This document shows positions 26,193-33,465 of a stretch of DNA of 64,000 bases, piece after piece. The DNA is from Mycolicibacter sp. MU0102. Its GTDB lineage: Bacteria > Actinomycetota > Actinomycetes > Mycobacteriales > Mycobacteriaceae. The stretch lies in NCBI RefSeq assembly GCF_963378105.1, contig NZ_OY726398.1, forward strand, positions 2,666,001 to 2,730,000, read 5' to 3'. Within the stretch, counting starts at the first letter, position 1. Each line of letters opens with the position of its first letter. The notes under the pieces were generated by a model that had not been told where the DNA came from, did not search any database, and worked only from the letters and a program-made list of their open reading frames with translations. Made by a program: the position numbers and the translations under genes.

Positions 26193-27074
26193 ATGACACG
26201 CCAACGGCGACCGCGCTCGGCACCGAGTTACCCGAAGACTCGGCGGATCCGTTTCCGTTTCGACGACGGCTTCGACAACAGCGATGGCTACGGCAAGTAT
26301 TTCGCCGACGACGACATGGTGCTCAGCCACTTCCTGGCCGGATTGTCCGGCGGATTCCCGGCGGGCGAGGAATCCTTCATTCGCTCGGTGCGACGCTTCG
26401 CCGATCGCGTCACCGACCCGGTGCTGAAAAAGCAGGTGGCGGGGTTCATCGGCCAGGAGTCCACCCATGGCCAGGAGCACCGTCGACTCAACGCCGTGCT
26501 CGCAGACAAGGGCTATCCGATCCGCTGGCAGGATTCGGATGCCGTGCACCGCTGGAGAATTCGCGCCGAGGAACGGACCCCGGCCAAGGTGCATCTGGCC
26601 CAGACCGCGGCACTGGAGCACTACACCGCCGTGCTGGCGGAGCGCATCCTGTCCACCGATGAGATCCAGGCCATTCCGGGAACTCCCGAGGTGTGGAATC
26701 TGCTGAATTGGCATGCGGTGGAAGAACTTGAGCACAAGTCGGTGGCCTTTGACCTCTATCGCGCCGTCGGCGGTTCCGAGGCGGTCCGGATCATGGCGAT
26801 GGCGGTGGTGATCGCCGCCACGGTTCCGCTCATTGCGCTCGGGCTGATCGTCTCACTGGCCCGTGATCCTGCAGCCCGACGGCAACCGCGGCGGGCGTTG
26901 CGGGGAATCGCTGCGCTGTACCGCGGGCCTTTCTTCCGCGGATTTCTGCGCGACGCGGCTGTGTACCTACGCCCGGGATTTCACCCTGACGATGTGGATA
27001 CCGTTGCCTTGCTTGACTATTGGCGCTCGCGCTTGTTCGGAGCCGACGGCGCCCTCAACGACCATCTGCGCTGA
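26193..27074 (+). CDS. predicted metal-dependent hydrolase (PF10118 family)
   Basis: A 293-residue protein from the ATG at 26193; a longer frame adds 16 residues. It has ferritin-like di-iron motifs: GEESFIRSVRRF, then GQESTHGQEHRRLN, a later ALEHYTAV, and WHAVEELEHKSVAFD. The last quarter contains a hydrophobic stretch (residues about 203-227). PF10118 proteins are annotated as metal-dependent hydrolases, although the pattern suggests an oxygen-activating di-iron site. The gene follows the MPT64-like gene in the same direction and converges with the MmpS-like gene. Confidence 0.82.
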   Translation: MTRQRRPRSAPSYPKTRRIRFRFDDGFDNSDGYGKYFADDDMVLSHFLAGLSGGFPAGEESFIRSVRRFADRVTDPVLKKQVAGFIGQESTHGQEHRRLNAVLADKGYPIRWQDSDAVHRWRIRAEERTPAKVHLAQTAALEHYTAVLAERILSTDEIQAIPGTPEVWNLLNWHAVEELEHKSVAFDLYRAVGGSEAVRIMAMAVVIAATVPLIALGLIVSLARDPAARRQPRRALRGIAALYRGPFFRGFLRDAAVYLRPGFHPDDVDTVALLDYWRSRLFGADGALNDHLR

Positions 27075-27091
27075 ATACACCGCGCCAGCGG

Positions 27092-27505
27092 TCACCCGTA
27101 GTAGGCGAAGCTACACGTGGGGCGCGCTTCGGTTTTGAACGCAGCCAGCATGCCGTCCATGGTGATGGTGCAGCTAAGCGCCGCATCGCCGGCGTCGGCG
27201 GTCACCGAAGTCTCGACCTCGTCGTAGACCGGGTAATTCTTCTCCCACGGCAGCGTCACGTTCGACTCGGTCTGCTGCGGGCCACCGTTGATCCGATAGC
27301 TGATGTCGACCGGACCGTCGGCAGGCCCGAGGACCTTCATGGTCGCCGTGCCGACCGGCGACCCGGCCGGGGCCCGTTTGACCTGCTGCACGGCCGTAAA
27401 CGCCGCCTGAGCGGTCACCGGCGAGCCGGCGGCGACCGCGGTGCACAAACCGAGAACCGTGGCGACGAGACGCAAAGACCTCAGAACCGGAGTCGGCATG
27501 GTCAT
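27092..27505 (-). CDS. stand-alone exported MmpS-like protein
   Basis: A 137-residue secreted protein: signal peptide residues 1 to about 34, then a single beta-sandwich domain. The segments VDISYRINGGPQQTESNV and TLPWEKNY match the pattern of the MmpS periplasmic domain, and two cysteines (in LSCTITMDG and TCSFAYYG) probably form a disulphide. MmpS proteins normally partner MmpL lipid exporters, but no mmpL lies nearby. The gene is downstream of, and codirectional with, the LuxR regulator (39 bp gap). Confidence 0.75.
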   Translation of the reverse strand: MTMPTPVLRSLRLVATVLGLCTAVAAGSPVTAQAAFTAVQQVKRAPAGSPVGTATMKVLGPADGPVDISYRINGGPQQTESNVTLPWEKNYPVYDEVETSVTADAGDAALSCTITMDGMLAAFKTEARPTCSFAYYG

Positions 27506-27544
27506 CGTGGCAGCTTACGTCGGGGCCTGCGTTCGATGTGGCGA

Positions 27545-30295
27545 TCACGTCATATCGTCGGCATCTAGCGCCGCGGCCAGTCTTGCCCGGGTGCGGATGC
27601 CGAGTTTGCGATACACGCCCGACAGCGTGCTCTCGATGGTCTTTTCGGCCAGAAACAGTTCGACGGCGATCTCGCGATTGGACATGCCGCGAGCCGCGAG
27701 AACGGCGGTGCGCCTTTCGGCGGGAGTCAGTCGCCGGCCGTCGCCGCGGGCGCCACGCAGGCGAGCCAACTCCCGCCGCGCCCGCTCCGCCCACAGTGGC
27801 GTACCGAGCGCCTCAAAAGCGCCAAGCGCGGCGGCCAGACTCGTGGTCGCACTCCCCCGTTGACGCCGGCGACGCTGCAGTTGGCCCAACAGGAGCTGCG
27901 TGCGCGCTTGCTCGAAGGGCATTGAGAGCCGCTGGTGATGCGCCATGGCGCGCTCGAGGGCACGAAGTGCCGCGGGAAGGTCACCACGAGCGGCCAGCAC
28001 CGTGGCACGCCCGCGGGCCCCGACAGCCATCATCCAAGGCCGGTCACGGTCAGTGCCGTGCGTCTCGAGCGCATCGACGAGGGCTTCGGCCTCCGCGAGC
28101 TGATCGAGCGCACTGAGCGCCTCGATGGCATCGGGAAGATGCTCCCCACCCTCGATCTCCAGCTCGTGAGGGGGATCGAATTGGTCCAGCAGTGGCCGCA
28201 GCACGGCCAGCGCAGCAGCGTAGTCACCGAGCGATACCTCCAGGAAGGCAAGCACTCTGGACGGCTCCTTGATTTGCCGGAGTGCGCCAACGGCGCGTGC
28301 CGCCGCAATCGCGGCATGGGCGTCGGCGCGAGCATCGGTGACGCGCCCGTGAAATGCCGCGACGGCGGCTCGTTTGGTCCATGCCGTGGCGCACGAAAGC
28401 CGCCCACCGAGTTGTTCGGCGCGCTGCACGGCCGCGTGCGCGACGCGGGCCGCCTCGTCGTAACGGCCGGCCCAGATCGCCACCGCGGCAATGCGATTGT
28501 CCACCCAGACCAGATCCACTTCACTGCCGTCGGAAGTCATTTCGTGGCGAACCGCGTGGATCTGGGCGCCGGCGGTCTCAAGGTCGCCGACGTACGCCGA
28601 GATCACCGCTTGCACGGCTCGAGCGCGCAGGAACGTGGTGGCACCGCTGCGTGGGTCTTCGAGCTGCACGGCCAGTTGCAGCGCAGGACGATCGACGCCG
28701 CCGCCCCGGATGAACGTCGCTGTCACCCAGATCGCCAAGGCCTGGCTGCGCAGCCCGGGCGCGTCCAGTTCCTCGGCCAACGCGATTGCACGCTGAGCGT
28801 GTTCGATCGTCGCGCCCATCCGGTCAGCGATCGCCAGTGCCAGCGATAGCCGCAACAAGCACACCAGCCTGAGCGCAGGGACATCAGCAGCCTCATCGGC
28901 AGCCGCCGACAGCGCATCGATGGCGCCGGACAAGTCGTCGTCATAGGCCTTCACCGCGCCCAGGTGCGCCAGCGCCAGGGCACGCAATGCCCCGGATGGC
29001 TCATCGGCCAGTACGCGCTGCAGATGCGCGCGCGCCGGCGCTATCGACCCCGAGCGAAAGTGCAGTTCCGCTGAGCGAATTCGCCGCTGCGGGCTATCGC
29101 CGCCGCGGTCCAGTGCCAAGTCGATCAACTCGGCAGCGGCGGCCAGCGCACCACGCGCCGCCAAGGCGTCGGCAGCCGCGTCCAGCTCAGCCAGGGTGGC
29201 CGCGTCGCTTGTCGACGCCGCCAACGCCAGGTGACGGGCTCGTAAGGTGCGGTCCGCGACGACGCCGGCCAGGGCCAGGTGCGTGGCGCGACGGCGCGTC
29301 ACAGAAGCGCTGGCGGCCACGCCATTGGCGTACAGCGGGTGGGCGAATCGGACGTGGTGACCATCCAGGGTGGCCACACCGAGCTTCTCGCAGGCTTCGA
29401 TCGACTCCATCACACGTTGGGATGACAGCGTGGTGACCCGACTCAGTTCCTCGGTGGTCGGTGATGCAGAGCAGGCCGCGGCCAGCAGGACCGCAAACGC
29501 ATCATCGCCCAGACGTTGCAGGCGACTGCTCACCAGCGCGGCCAGACTGTCCGGCAGATCGGCCGCGGCACCTGGTGCGTCCAGCTCTGCTCGGGCCAAT
29601 TCCAGCGCGAACATCGGATTGCCGCCCGAGATGCGGTGGACCCGGTTGAGCGCCGGGCGGGGCAGCGTGCGGTCCCAGCGTGCGGCGATGAGATCGTGCA
29701 CGCCCTCGACGTTCAACGGGCCCATCCGAACACGCGTGGCGATCGCGGGATTGCGAAAGGTCAACCACTGCGCCAAGTCGGCGAGATTGGATTGCGCGAC
29801 GCGGACCGTGACGAGAAGCCCAACGTTTTTCGAAAGGCGCCGGGCGGCAAAACCGAGCACCGCGCGACTGGACGGGTCAAGCCACTGCGCGTCGTCGACT
29901 GCCAGCAACACCGACGATCTCGCACTGAGGCGCTCGACAGCCGCACAGAACGCCGCGGCGACGGCCCGTTCGTCGGTGTCCGGCTCAGCCGGGGCCAGTT
30001 CGTCTCGCGCCCTGTCCAGCGCCAGGCGCTGGGGGCCGGGCAGTTCTCCCAACACCGCTTGATCGATCCCGTTGAGCAGGTCAGCGACCGCAGCGAAGGC
30101 ATAATCGACTTCCGCTGCAGACCCATGCGCCGACAGCACCACGAATCCTTGGGAGCGAGCCACGTCCGCCGCGCTCAGCATCAAGGTGGTCTTGCCGATG
30201 CCGGCTTCGCCCTCGATCACCAACGCCGCGGGCCCCGGTCGAGCACGGGCCAGCAAATCCGACACTGCCCGCACCTCCGTGCGGGGCACCGTCAT
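27545..30295 (-). CDS. large ATP-binding LuxR-family (LAL-type) regulator
   Basis: A 916-residue regulator. An N-terminal AAA/STAND ATPase has a Walker A GEAGIGKTTL and a LAVDDAQWLDPSS Walker B. A long helical TPR-like middle follows (about residues 330-820). The C-terminal LuxR helix-turn-helix contains LTPAERRTAVLAARGMSNRE and the recognition region AEKTIESTLSG. The ATG at 30293-30295 is preferred because a longer frame would pass into a tRNA terminator. LAL regulators respond to ligands bound by the STAND module; targets are unknown. The downstream MmpS-like gene is one candidate. Confidence 0.9.
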   Translation of the reverse strand: MTVPRTEVRAVSDLLARARPGPAALVIEGEAGIGKTTLMLSAADVARSQGFVVLSAHGSAAEVDYAFAAVADLLNGIDQAVLGELPGPQRLALDRARDELAPAEPDTDERAVAAAFCAAVERLSARSSVLLAVDDAQWLDPSSRAVLGFAARRLSKNVGLLVTVRVAQSNLADLAQWLTFRNPAIATRVRMGPLNVEGVHDLIAARWDRTLPRPALNRVHRISGGNPMFALELARAELDAPGAAADLPDSLAALVSSRLQRLGDDAFAVLLAAACSASPTTEELSRVTTLSSQRVMESIEACEKLGVATLDGHHVRFAHPLYANGVAASASVTRRRATHLALAGVVADRTLRARHLALAASTSDAATLAELDAAADALAARGALAAAAELIDLALDRGGDSPQRRIRSAELHFRSGSIAPARAHLQRVLADEPSGALRALALAHLGAVKAYDDDLSGAIDALSAAADEAADVPALRLVCLLRLSLALAIADRMGATIEHAQRAIALAEELDAPGLRSQALAIWVTATFIRGGGVDRPALQLAVQLEDPRSGATTFLRARAVQAVISAYVGDLETAGAQIHAVRHEMTSDGSEVDLVWVDNRIAAVAIWAGRYDEAARVAHAAVQRAEQLGGRLSCATAWTKRAAVAAFHGRVTDARADAHAAIAAARAVGALRQIKEPSRVLAFLEVSLGDYAAALAVLRPLLDQFDPPHELEIEGGEHLPDAIEALSALDQLAEAEALVDALETHGTDRDRPWMMAVGARGRATVLAARGDLPAALRALERAMAHHQRLSMPFEQARTQLLLGQLQRRRRQRGSATTSLAAALGAFEALGTPLWAERARRELARLRGARGDGRRLTPAERRTAVLAARGMSNREIAVELFLAEKTIESTLSGVYRKLGIRTRARLAAALDADDMT

Positions 30296-30350
30296 CGACA
30301 CGGTCTCATCCTCGCACTGCCGGACAGTCCGGCTGGCCCTAAAAACGAGA

Positions 30351-30376
30351 AAAGCCACCTGTTTCCAGGTGGCTTT
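30351..30376 (-). terminator. intrinsic terminator of the tRNA-Val(CAC) gene
   Basis: A perfect 11-bp stem (AAAGCCACCTG on the plus strand) with a four-base loop, followed on the minus strand by a T-rich stretch. It begins five bases beyond the 3' end of the tRNA. It also insulates the tRNA from the downstream LuxR gene. Confidence 0.88.
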
Positions 30377-30380
30377 CTTG

Positions 30381-30452
30381 TGGTCCCGGCTGGGATCGAA
30401 CCAGCGACCTTCCGCGTGTGAGGCGGACGCTCTCCCCCTGAGCTACGAGACC
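30381..30452 (-). tRNA. tRNA-Val (anticodon CAC)
   Basis: A 72-nt cloverleaf. The acceptor stem GGTCTCG pairs with CGGGACC, with one T-G pair. The anticodon stem TCCGC/GCGGA encloses loop CTCACAC, giving anticodon CAC for GTG codons. The T-arm is GCTGG TTCGATC CCAGC. CCA is not encoded. In M. tuberculosis the prophage phiRv2 is reported to sit in a tRNA-Val gene of this neighbourhood; here the gene is intact and no phage genes adjoin it. Confidence 0.97.
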
Positions 30453-30544
30453 GGGTGAACGAGGACGAACACTAGCACGCCGAACCTGCCAAGCATCAAT
30501 GCGCAGGCCGCTTTTCAGGCGAATCGCCGGTCTGACATGCAGAG

Positions 30545-30574
30545 TTGTGCTGTCTCACATGTCTCCGCTAATGT
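30545..30574 (+). promoter_or_regulatory. candidate promoter for the tRNA Gly-Cys-Val cluster
   Basis: TTGTGC (30545-30550) and TAATGT (30569-30574) are spaced by 18 bases and lie 37 bases before the tRNA-Gly gene. The fit to a SigA promoter is by eye only. Confidence 0.4.
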
Positions 30575-30610
30575 TCTGCAGGCACCGGGCGACGATCTCG
30601 CCCGAGGCAC

Positions 30611-30683
30611 GCGGATGTAGCGCAGTTGGTAGCGCATCACCTTGCCAAGGTGAGGGTCGCGGGTTCGAATCCCGTCATCCGCT
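30611..30683 (+). tRNA. tRNA-Gly (anticodon GCC)
   Basis: A 73-nt cloverleaf. The acceptor GCGGATG pairs with CATCCGC, and the anticodon stem TCACC/GGTGA encloses loop TTGCCAA, giving anticodon GCC. The T-arm is GCGGG TTCGAAT CCCGT. CCA is not encoded. It is the first of three tandem tRNAs. Confidence 0.97.
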
Positions 30684-30713
30684 CGAGGGTGTCAAGTGGC
30701 ATCAACCCCTTGC

Positions 30714-30784
30714 GGTGGAGTGGCCGAGTGGTGAGGCAACGGCCTGCAAAGCCGTGCACACGGGTTCGATTCCCGTCTCCACCT
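30714..30784 (+). tRNA. tRNA-Cys (anticodon GCA)
   Basis: A 71-nt cloverleaf. The acceptor GGTGGAG pairs with CTCCACC, with discriminator T as expected for Cys. The anticodon stem ACGGC/GCCGT encloses loop CTGCAAA, giving anticodon GCA. It lies 30 bases after tRNA-Gly and 17 before tRNA-Val, evidently one transcript. Confidence 0.97.
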
Positions 30785-30801
30785 CCGTCCCAAGGCTCTA
30801 A

Positions 30802-30876
30802 GCGCGGTTAGCTCAGCGGGAGAGCGCTTCCCTGACACGGAAGAGGTCGCTGGTTCAATCCCAGTACCGCGCACCA
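30802..30876 (+). tRNA. tRNA-Val (anticodon GAC), CCA encoded
   Basis: The cloverleaf spans 30802-30873, with CCA encoded in the genome at 30874-30876. The acceptor GCGCGGT pairs with ACCGCGC. The anticodon loop CTGACAC gives GAC, for GTC/GTT codons. Of the four tRNAs here it is the only one with a genomic CCA. It is the last of the Gly-Cys-Val cluster. Confidence 0.96.
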
Positions 30877-30893
30877 GACTCGACATAGCGAAG

Positions 30894-30932
30894 ACCCCTG
30901 CCGCCGCCACCGCGTGACGACAGGGGTTTTTT
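30894..30932 (+). terminator. intrinsic terminator after the tRNA cluster
   Basis: ACCCCTG (30894-30900) pairs with CAGGGGT (30921-30927) across a GC-rich 20-base loop. A run of six Ts ends at 30932. It ends the Gly-Cys-Val tRNA transcript. Confidence 0.8.
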
Positions 30933-31220
30933 CCGTTTCGGAGTATGGCCCTTCGCCTTGTGCATCATGCCGACGAGTGCCACTACTGATCGAACTCCCG
31001 AGCCCCGGGCCAGGACTGGGGTCCTTGCCGCGGTGCCGGCACTATGGCGCGGAGCGCGGCCCTATTAACTGCGACTTCACACCAGCTGTAACAAGGATCA
31101 CATTTTGCGACGCCGCACGTGCGGAGATCGAGCCCGAATCCCGGGTCAGGCCGCGGCCACCAGCCGGTAAGCACCACAATCGGTAACAATGCACGAAGGG
31201 AATTTGCGAAAGGTGGCCCC

Positions 31221-31808
31221 ATGAATCGCTCCATCGTCGCCCTATCGGTGTTCACCCTGGCCGCCGCCATGTCAGCGGCATGCTCGAGCAACACCGACTC
31301 GACGAGCGCTCCACCGGCGGCCGACGCCTCCAGCGGATCGAGCCCGGCCACCCCGAAACCCGCCGGGCACACCGGCGACACCCTGTCCCTCACCCGAGCC
31401 GACGGCAGCACCGTCACCGTCACCTTGGACAAGGTGATCAATCCCGCGACCGTCACGCCCGGCCCCGGCGACCCGGGCATCACCTACATCGCGACGCAGT
31501 TCACGATCGCCAACCCGGGAACCGCAACCATGAACGGCGACATCAACACCAACGTCTGGGCGTTCGGTTCCGACGGGCAGCGCTATGCACCGAATCTCAA
31601 GGATGTCGGCGAGTGCCTGAACTTCGACTCCGGCATGTTCCACATCGCCCCCGGCAAGTCCGCGACCGGCTGCGTGGTGTTCGCCCTGCCGGCCGGTGTC
31701 AGCCCGGCAAAAGTCAGGTATGCCCCGTCATCTGGGTTCGCCGACGGCTTCGGGGAATGGCTGTTTCCCTCCCCCAGCCGCGCCACACCACCCCCCAGCG
31801 TCAACTAA
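31221..31808 (+). CDS. lipoprotein with MPT63/DUF4352-like domain
   Basis: A 195-residue lipoprotein from the ATG at 31221, preceded by an AAAGGTGG ribosome site. The signal peptide ends in a lipobox (AMSAAC) with Cys at about residue 19. A Ser/Pro/Ala linker follows, then an immunoglobulin-like beta-sandwich domain (TLDKVINPATVTPGPG to VRYAPSSGF) with two later cysteines that may pair. It resembles DUF4352/MPT63-type exported proteins. Its TAA stop lies inside the first palindromic operator of the clpC2 gene. Confidence 0.85.
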   Translation: MNRSIVALSVFTLAAAMSAACSSNTDSTSAPPAADASSGSSPATPKPAGHTGDTLSLTRADGSTVTVTLDKVINPATVTPGPGDPGITYIATQFTIANPGTATMNGDINTNVWAFGSDGQRYAPNLKDVGECLNFDSGMFHIAPGKSATGCVVFALPAGVSPAKVRYAPSSGFADGFGEWLFPSPSRATPPPSVN

Positions 31809-31818
31809 CGGTTGACGC
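31798..31818. promoter_or_regulatory. clpC2 operator-like palindrome, site 1
   Basis: GCGTCAAC and GTTGACGC form a perfect 8-bp inverted repeat separated by five bases. The core CGTCAAC-N5-GTTGACG (31799-31817) is identical to that of site 2, with centres 28 bp apart. The site contains the lipoprotein stop codon and lies about 30-50 bases upstream of the clpC2 ATG. Confidence 0.75.
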
Positions 31819-31820
31819 GG

Positions 31821-31851
31821 CCATATCGTCAACCTAAGGTTGACGATATGG
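31821..31851. promoter_or_regulatory. clpC2 operator-like palindrome, site 2, covering the start codon
   Basis: Two 14-bp arms (first arm CCATATCGTCAACC) form a perfect inverted repeat around a three-base centre TAA. The second arm contains the clpC2 ATG (31848-31850) and an AAGG that may serve as ribosome site. The core CGTCAAC-N5-GTTGACG (31827-31845) repeats site 1. A protein bound here would block transcription through the start of clpC2. Confidence 0.8.
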
Positions 31852-32594
31852 CCGATCCCACCCCGCTCACGCAGTCCGTCCGCCTTGACGACCTGATCAA
31901 CGCCATCACCGGCGTGCACGACAACCCCCTGGAGCAGCTGACCGATGCCGTGCTGGCCGCCGAGCACCTCGGTGAGGTCGCCGACCATCTGATCGGGCAC
32001 TTCGTCGACCAGGCGCGCCGATCAGGTGCGTCGTGGACCGATATCGGCAAGTGCATGGGCGTCACCAAGCAGGCGGCGCAGAAGAAGTTCGTTCCGCGCC
32101 CTGAGGCCGCCACGCTCGATCCCGAGCAGGGCTTCGCCCGCTTCACCCCGCGGGCGCGCAGTGCCGTGGTGGCGGCCCAGAACGCCGCCCACCGGGCACG
32201 CAACGCCGAGATCACCCCCGATCATCTGGTCCTGGGCCTGCTGCACGATCCCGGCGCGCTGGCCACCGCGTTGCTCACCGCGCAGCACATCGACCCGAAG
32301 GCCGTTGCTGCCGCCGTCGCCCTTGAGCCCGGCGACGGCGAGCCGCCCGCCCTGATCCCGTTCAACGGCCCGGCGCGCAAAGCGCTGGAGTTGACCTTCC
32401 GCACCGCACTTCGCCTCGGCCACAACTACATCGGCACTGAGCACCTGCTGCTGGCGTTGCTGGAAGCCGAGGAGGGCAGCGGGCCCCTGCATCGCGCCGG
32501 AGTCGACCGGGAGCGGGCCGAAGCGGATCTGGCTCGAGCGCTGGAGGCGATCACCGAGAAGCTGGCTTCCCCCGGTTCGGAAACCACGAACTGA
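31848..32594 (+). CDS. clpC2: ClpC2: HTH plus ClpC1-like N-domain, no ATPase
   Basis: A 248-residue protein. Residues about 30-85 form a helical domain with a helix-turn-helix at 61-81 (ASWTDIGKCMGVTKQAAQKK). Residues about 96-235 are a double Clp_N repeat: FARFTPRARSAVVAA starts the first, and IPFNGPARKALEL with GHNYIGTEHLL the second, very close to the ClpC1 N-domain. There is no Walker motif, so it is not an unfoldase. Mycobacterial ClpC2 (Rv2667) has been reported to bind cyclomarin and protect ClpC1 from it. The two palindromes over its start fit a repressor of its own gene. Start is the ATG inside site 2. Confidence 0.9.
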   Translation: MADPTPLTQSVRLDDLINAITGVHDNPLEQLTDAVLAAEHLGEVADHLIGHFVDQARRSGASWTDIGKCMGVTKQAAQKKFVPRPEAATLDPEQGFARFTPRARSAVVAAQNAAHRARNAEITPDHLVLGLLHDPGALATALLTAQHIDPKAVAAAVALEPGDGEPPALIPFNGPARKALELTFRTALRLGHNYIGTEHLLLALLEAEEGSGPLHRAGVDRERAEADLARALEAITEKLASPGSETTN

Positions 32595-32691
32595 CCGCCG
32601 AAACCAACCATCTGCGGACGTGCCGGGCCAAGGCTGCTGCACCCGCGATGCCGATGTGCCATCATGCCCAGAAGCAAACGAAGAGGACATG

Positions 32692-33228
32692 ATGCATCGC
32701 TGGATTCTGGCCCTGGTCACTTCCGTCGTCACCGCGTTGGCAGCCCTGGTGGCGCCGGCCGCCGGAAACGCCACGCCGACCACCACCCCGGAAGCGCCGA
32801 TCGGTCGCCTCGGCGACACGCTGCGCATCTCCTACCACGATGAGGCCTTCGGCCCGATCGTCGCCGATGTCACGGTGCATGACGTGGTGCCCAGCGAGAT
32901 CCCCCCGGGCTGGGGCGCCAACGGCACGCCCCGCTGGCGCAACCAGGGCGGTCCCTGGCGGGCGAACGTAACCGTCCACCCGATCTCGGTGCCCAACCCC
33001 TACATCATGGCGGCGTCGGTCACCTTCGACGGTGTCACGCCCGGCGGCGACGCCTACGTGTCCAAGCACACCGACGACCCGACCACCCTGGACGCAGCGC
33101 TCACCAACGCTCCCGCGGGCTCCACCGTCGACGGTGGCGTCTACTGGGATGTCTACCGCGGCTTGGTCACCCACGTGGTGATGCTGTCGCGCAACACCGG
33201 CCTGCGCCTGGCGCAGTGGAATCTGTGA
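32692..33228 (+). CDS. exported MPT63-like protein (Rv2668 type)
   Basis: A 178-residue secreted protein: signal peptide residues 1 to about 26 (ending APAAGNA), then an immunoglobulin-like domain with GRLGDTLRISYHDEAFG and ANVTVHPISVPNPYIMAAS. Two adjacent ATGs (32689 and 32692) follow an AGAGGA site; I use the second because of spacing. The position directly after clpC2 matches Rv2668. Its role is unknown. In M. tuberculosis an acetyltransferase gene (Rv2669) follows; here a minisatellite takes its place. Confidence 0.83.
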   Translation: MHRWILALVTSVVTALAALVAPAAGNATPTTTPEAPIGRLGDTLRISYHDEAFGPIVADVTVHDVVPSEIPPGWGANGTPRWRNQGGPWRANVTVHPISVPNPYIMAASVTFDGVTPGGDAYVSKHTDDPTTLDAALTNAPAGSTVDGGVYWDVYRGLVTHVVMLSRNTGLRLAQWNL

Positions 33229-33465
33229 GCTAACCCCCGGGTTTGATGCGGTAGTCCAGCTTCGGCTCTCCTTCGTCGAGCCTCGCTAACCCCCGGGTTC
33301 GATTGCGGTGGTCCAGCTTCGGCTCTCCTTCGTCGAGCCTCGCTAACCCCCGGGTTCGATTGCGGTGGTCCAGCTTCGGCTCTCCTTCGTCGAGCCTCGC
33401 TAACCCCCGGGTTCGATTGCGGTGGTCCAGCTTCGGCTCTCCTTCGTCGAGCCTCGCTAACCCCC
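33229..33465. repeat. 57-bp minisatellite, four tandem copies plus partial
   Basis: Units start at 33229 (56 bp, with several changes), 33285, 33342 and 33399 (57 bp; the last three are essentially identical), followed by a 10-base partial unit. Each unit starts GCTAACCCCCGGGTT and ends CGTCGAGCCTC. The last CTA of the array supplies, on the minus strand, the TAG stop of the ZapE gene. Because 57 is a multiple of three, an open minus-strand frame with a 19-residue repeat appears, but I do not regard it as a gene. A related single copy lies at 57661-57724. Confidence 0.95.

Noticed and set aside
30296..30358. Extended N-terminus of the LuxR regulator
   Set aside because: It would run through the terminator hairpin of tRNA-Val. 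The ATG at 30293-30295 starts directly before the ATPase domain.
33229..33465. Possible CRISPR array
   Set aside because: The copies are adjacent and identical without variable spacers, and no cas genes are nearby. It is a tandem minisatellite.
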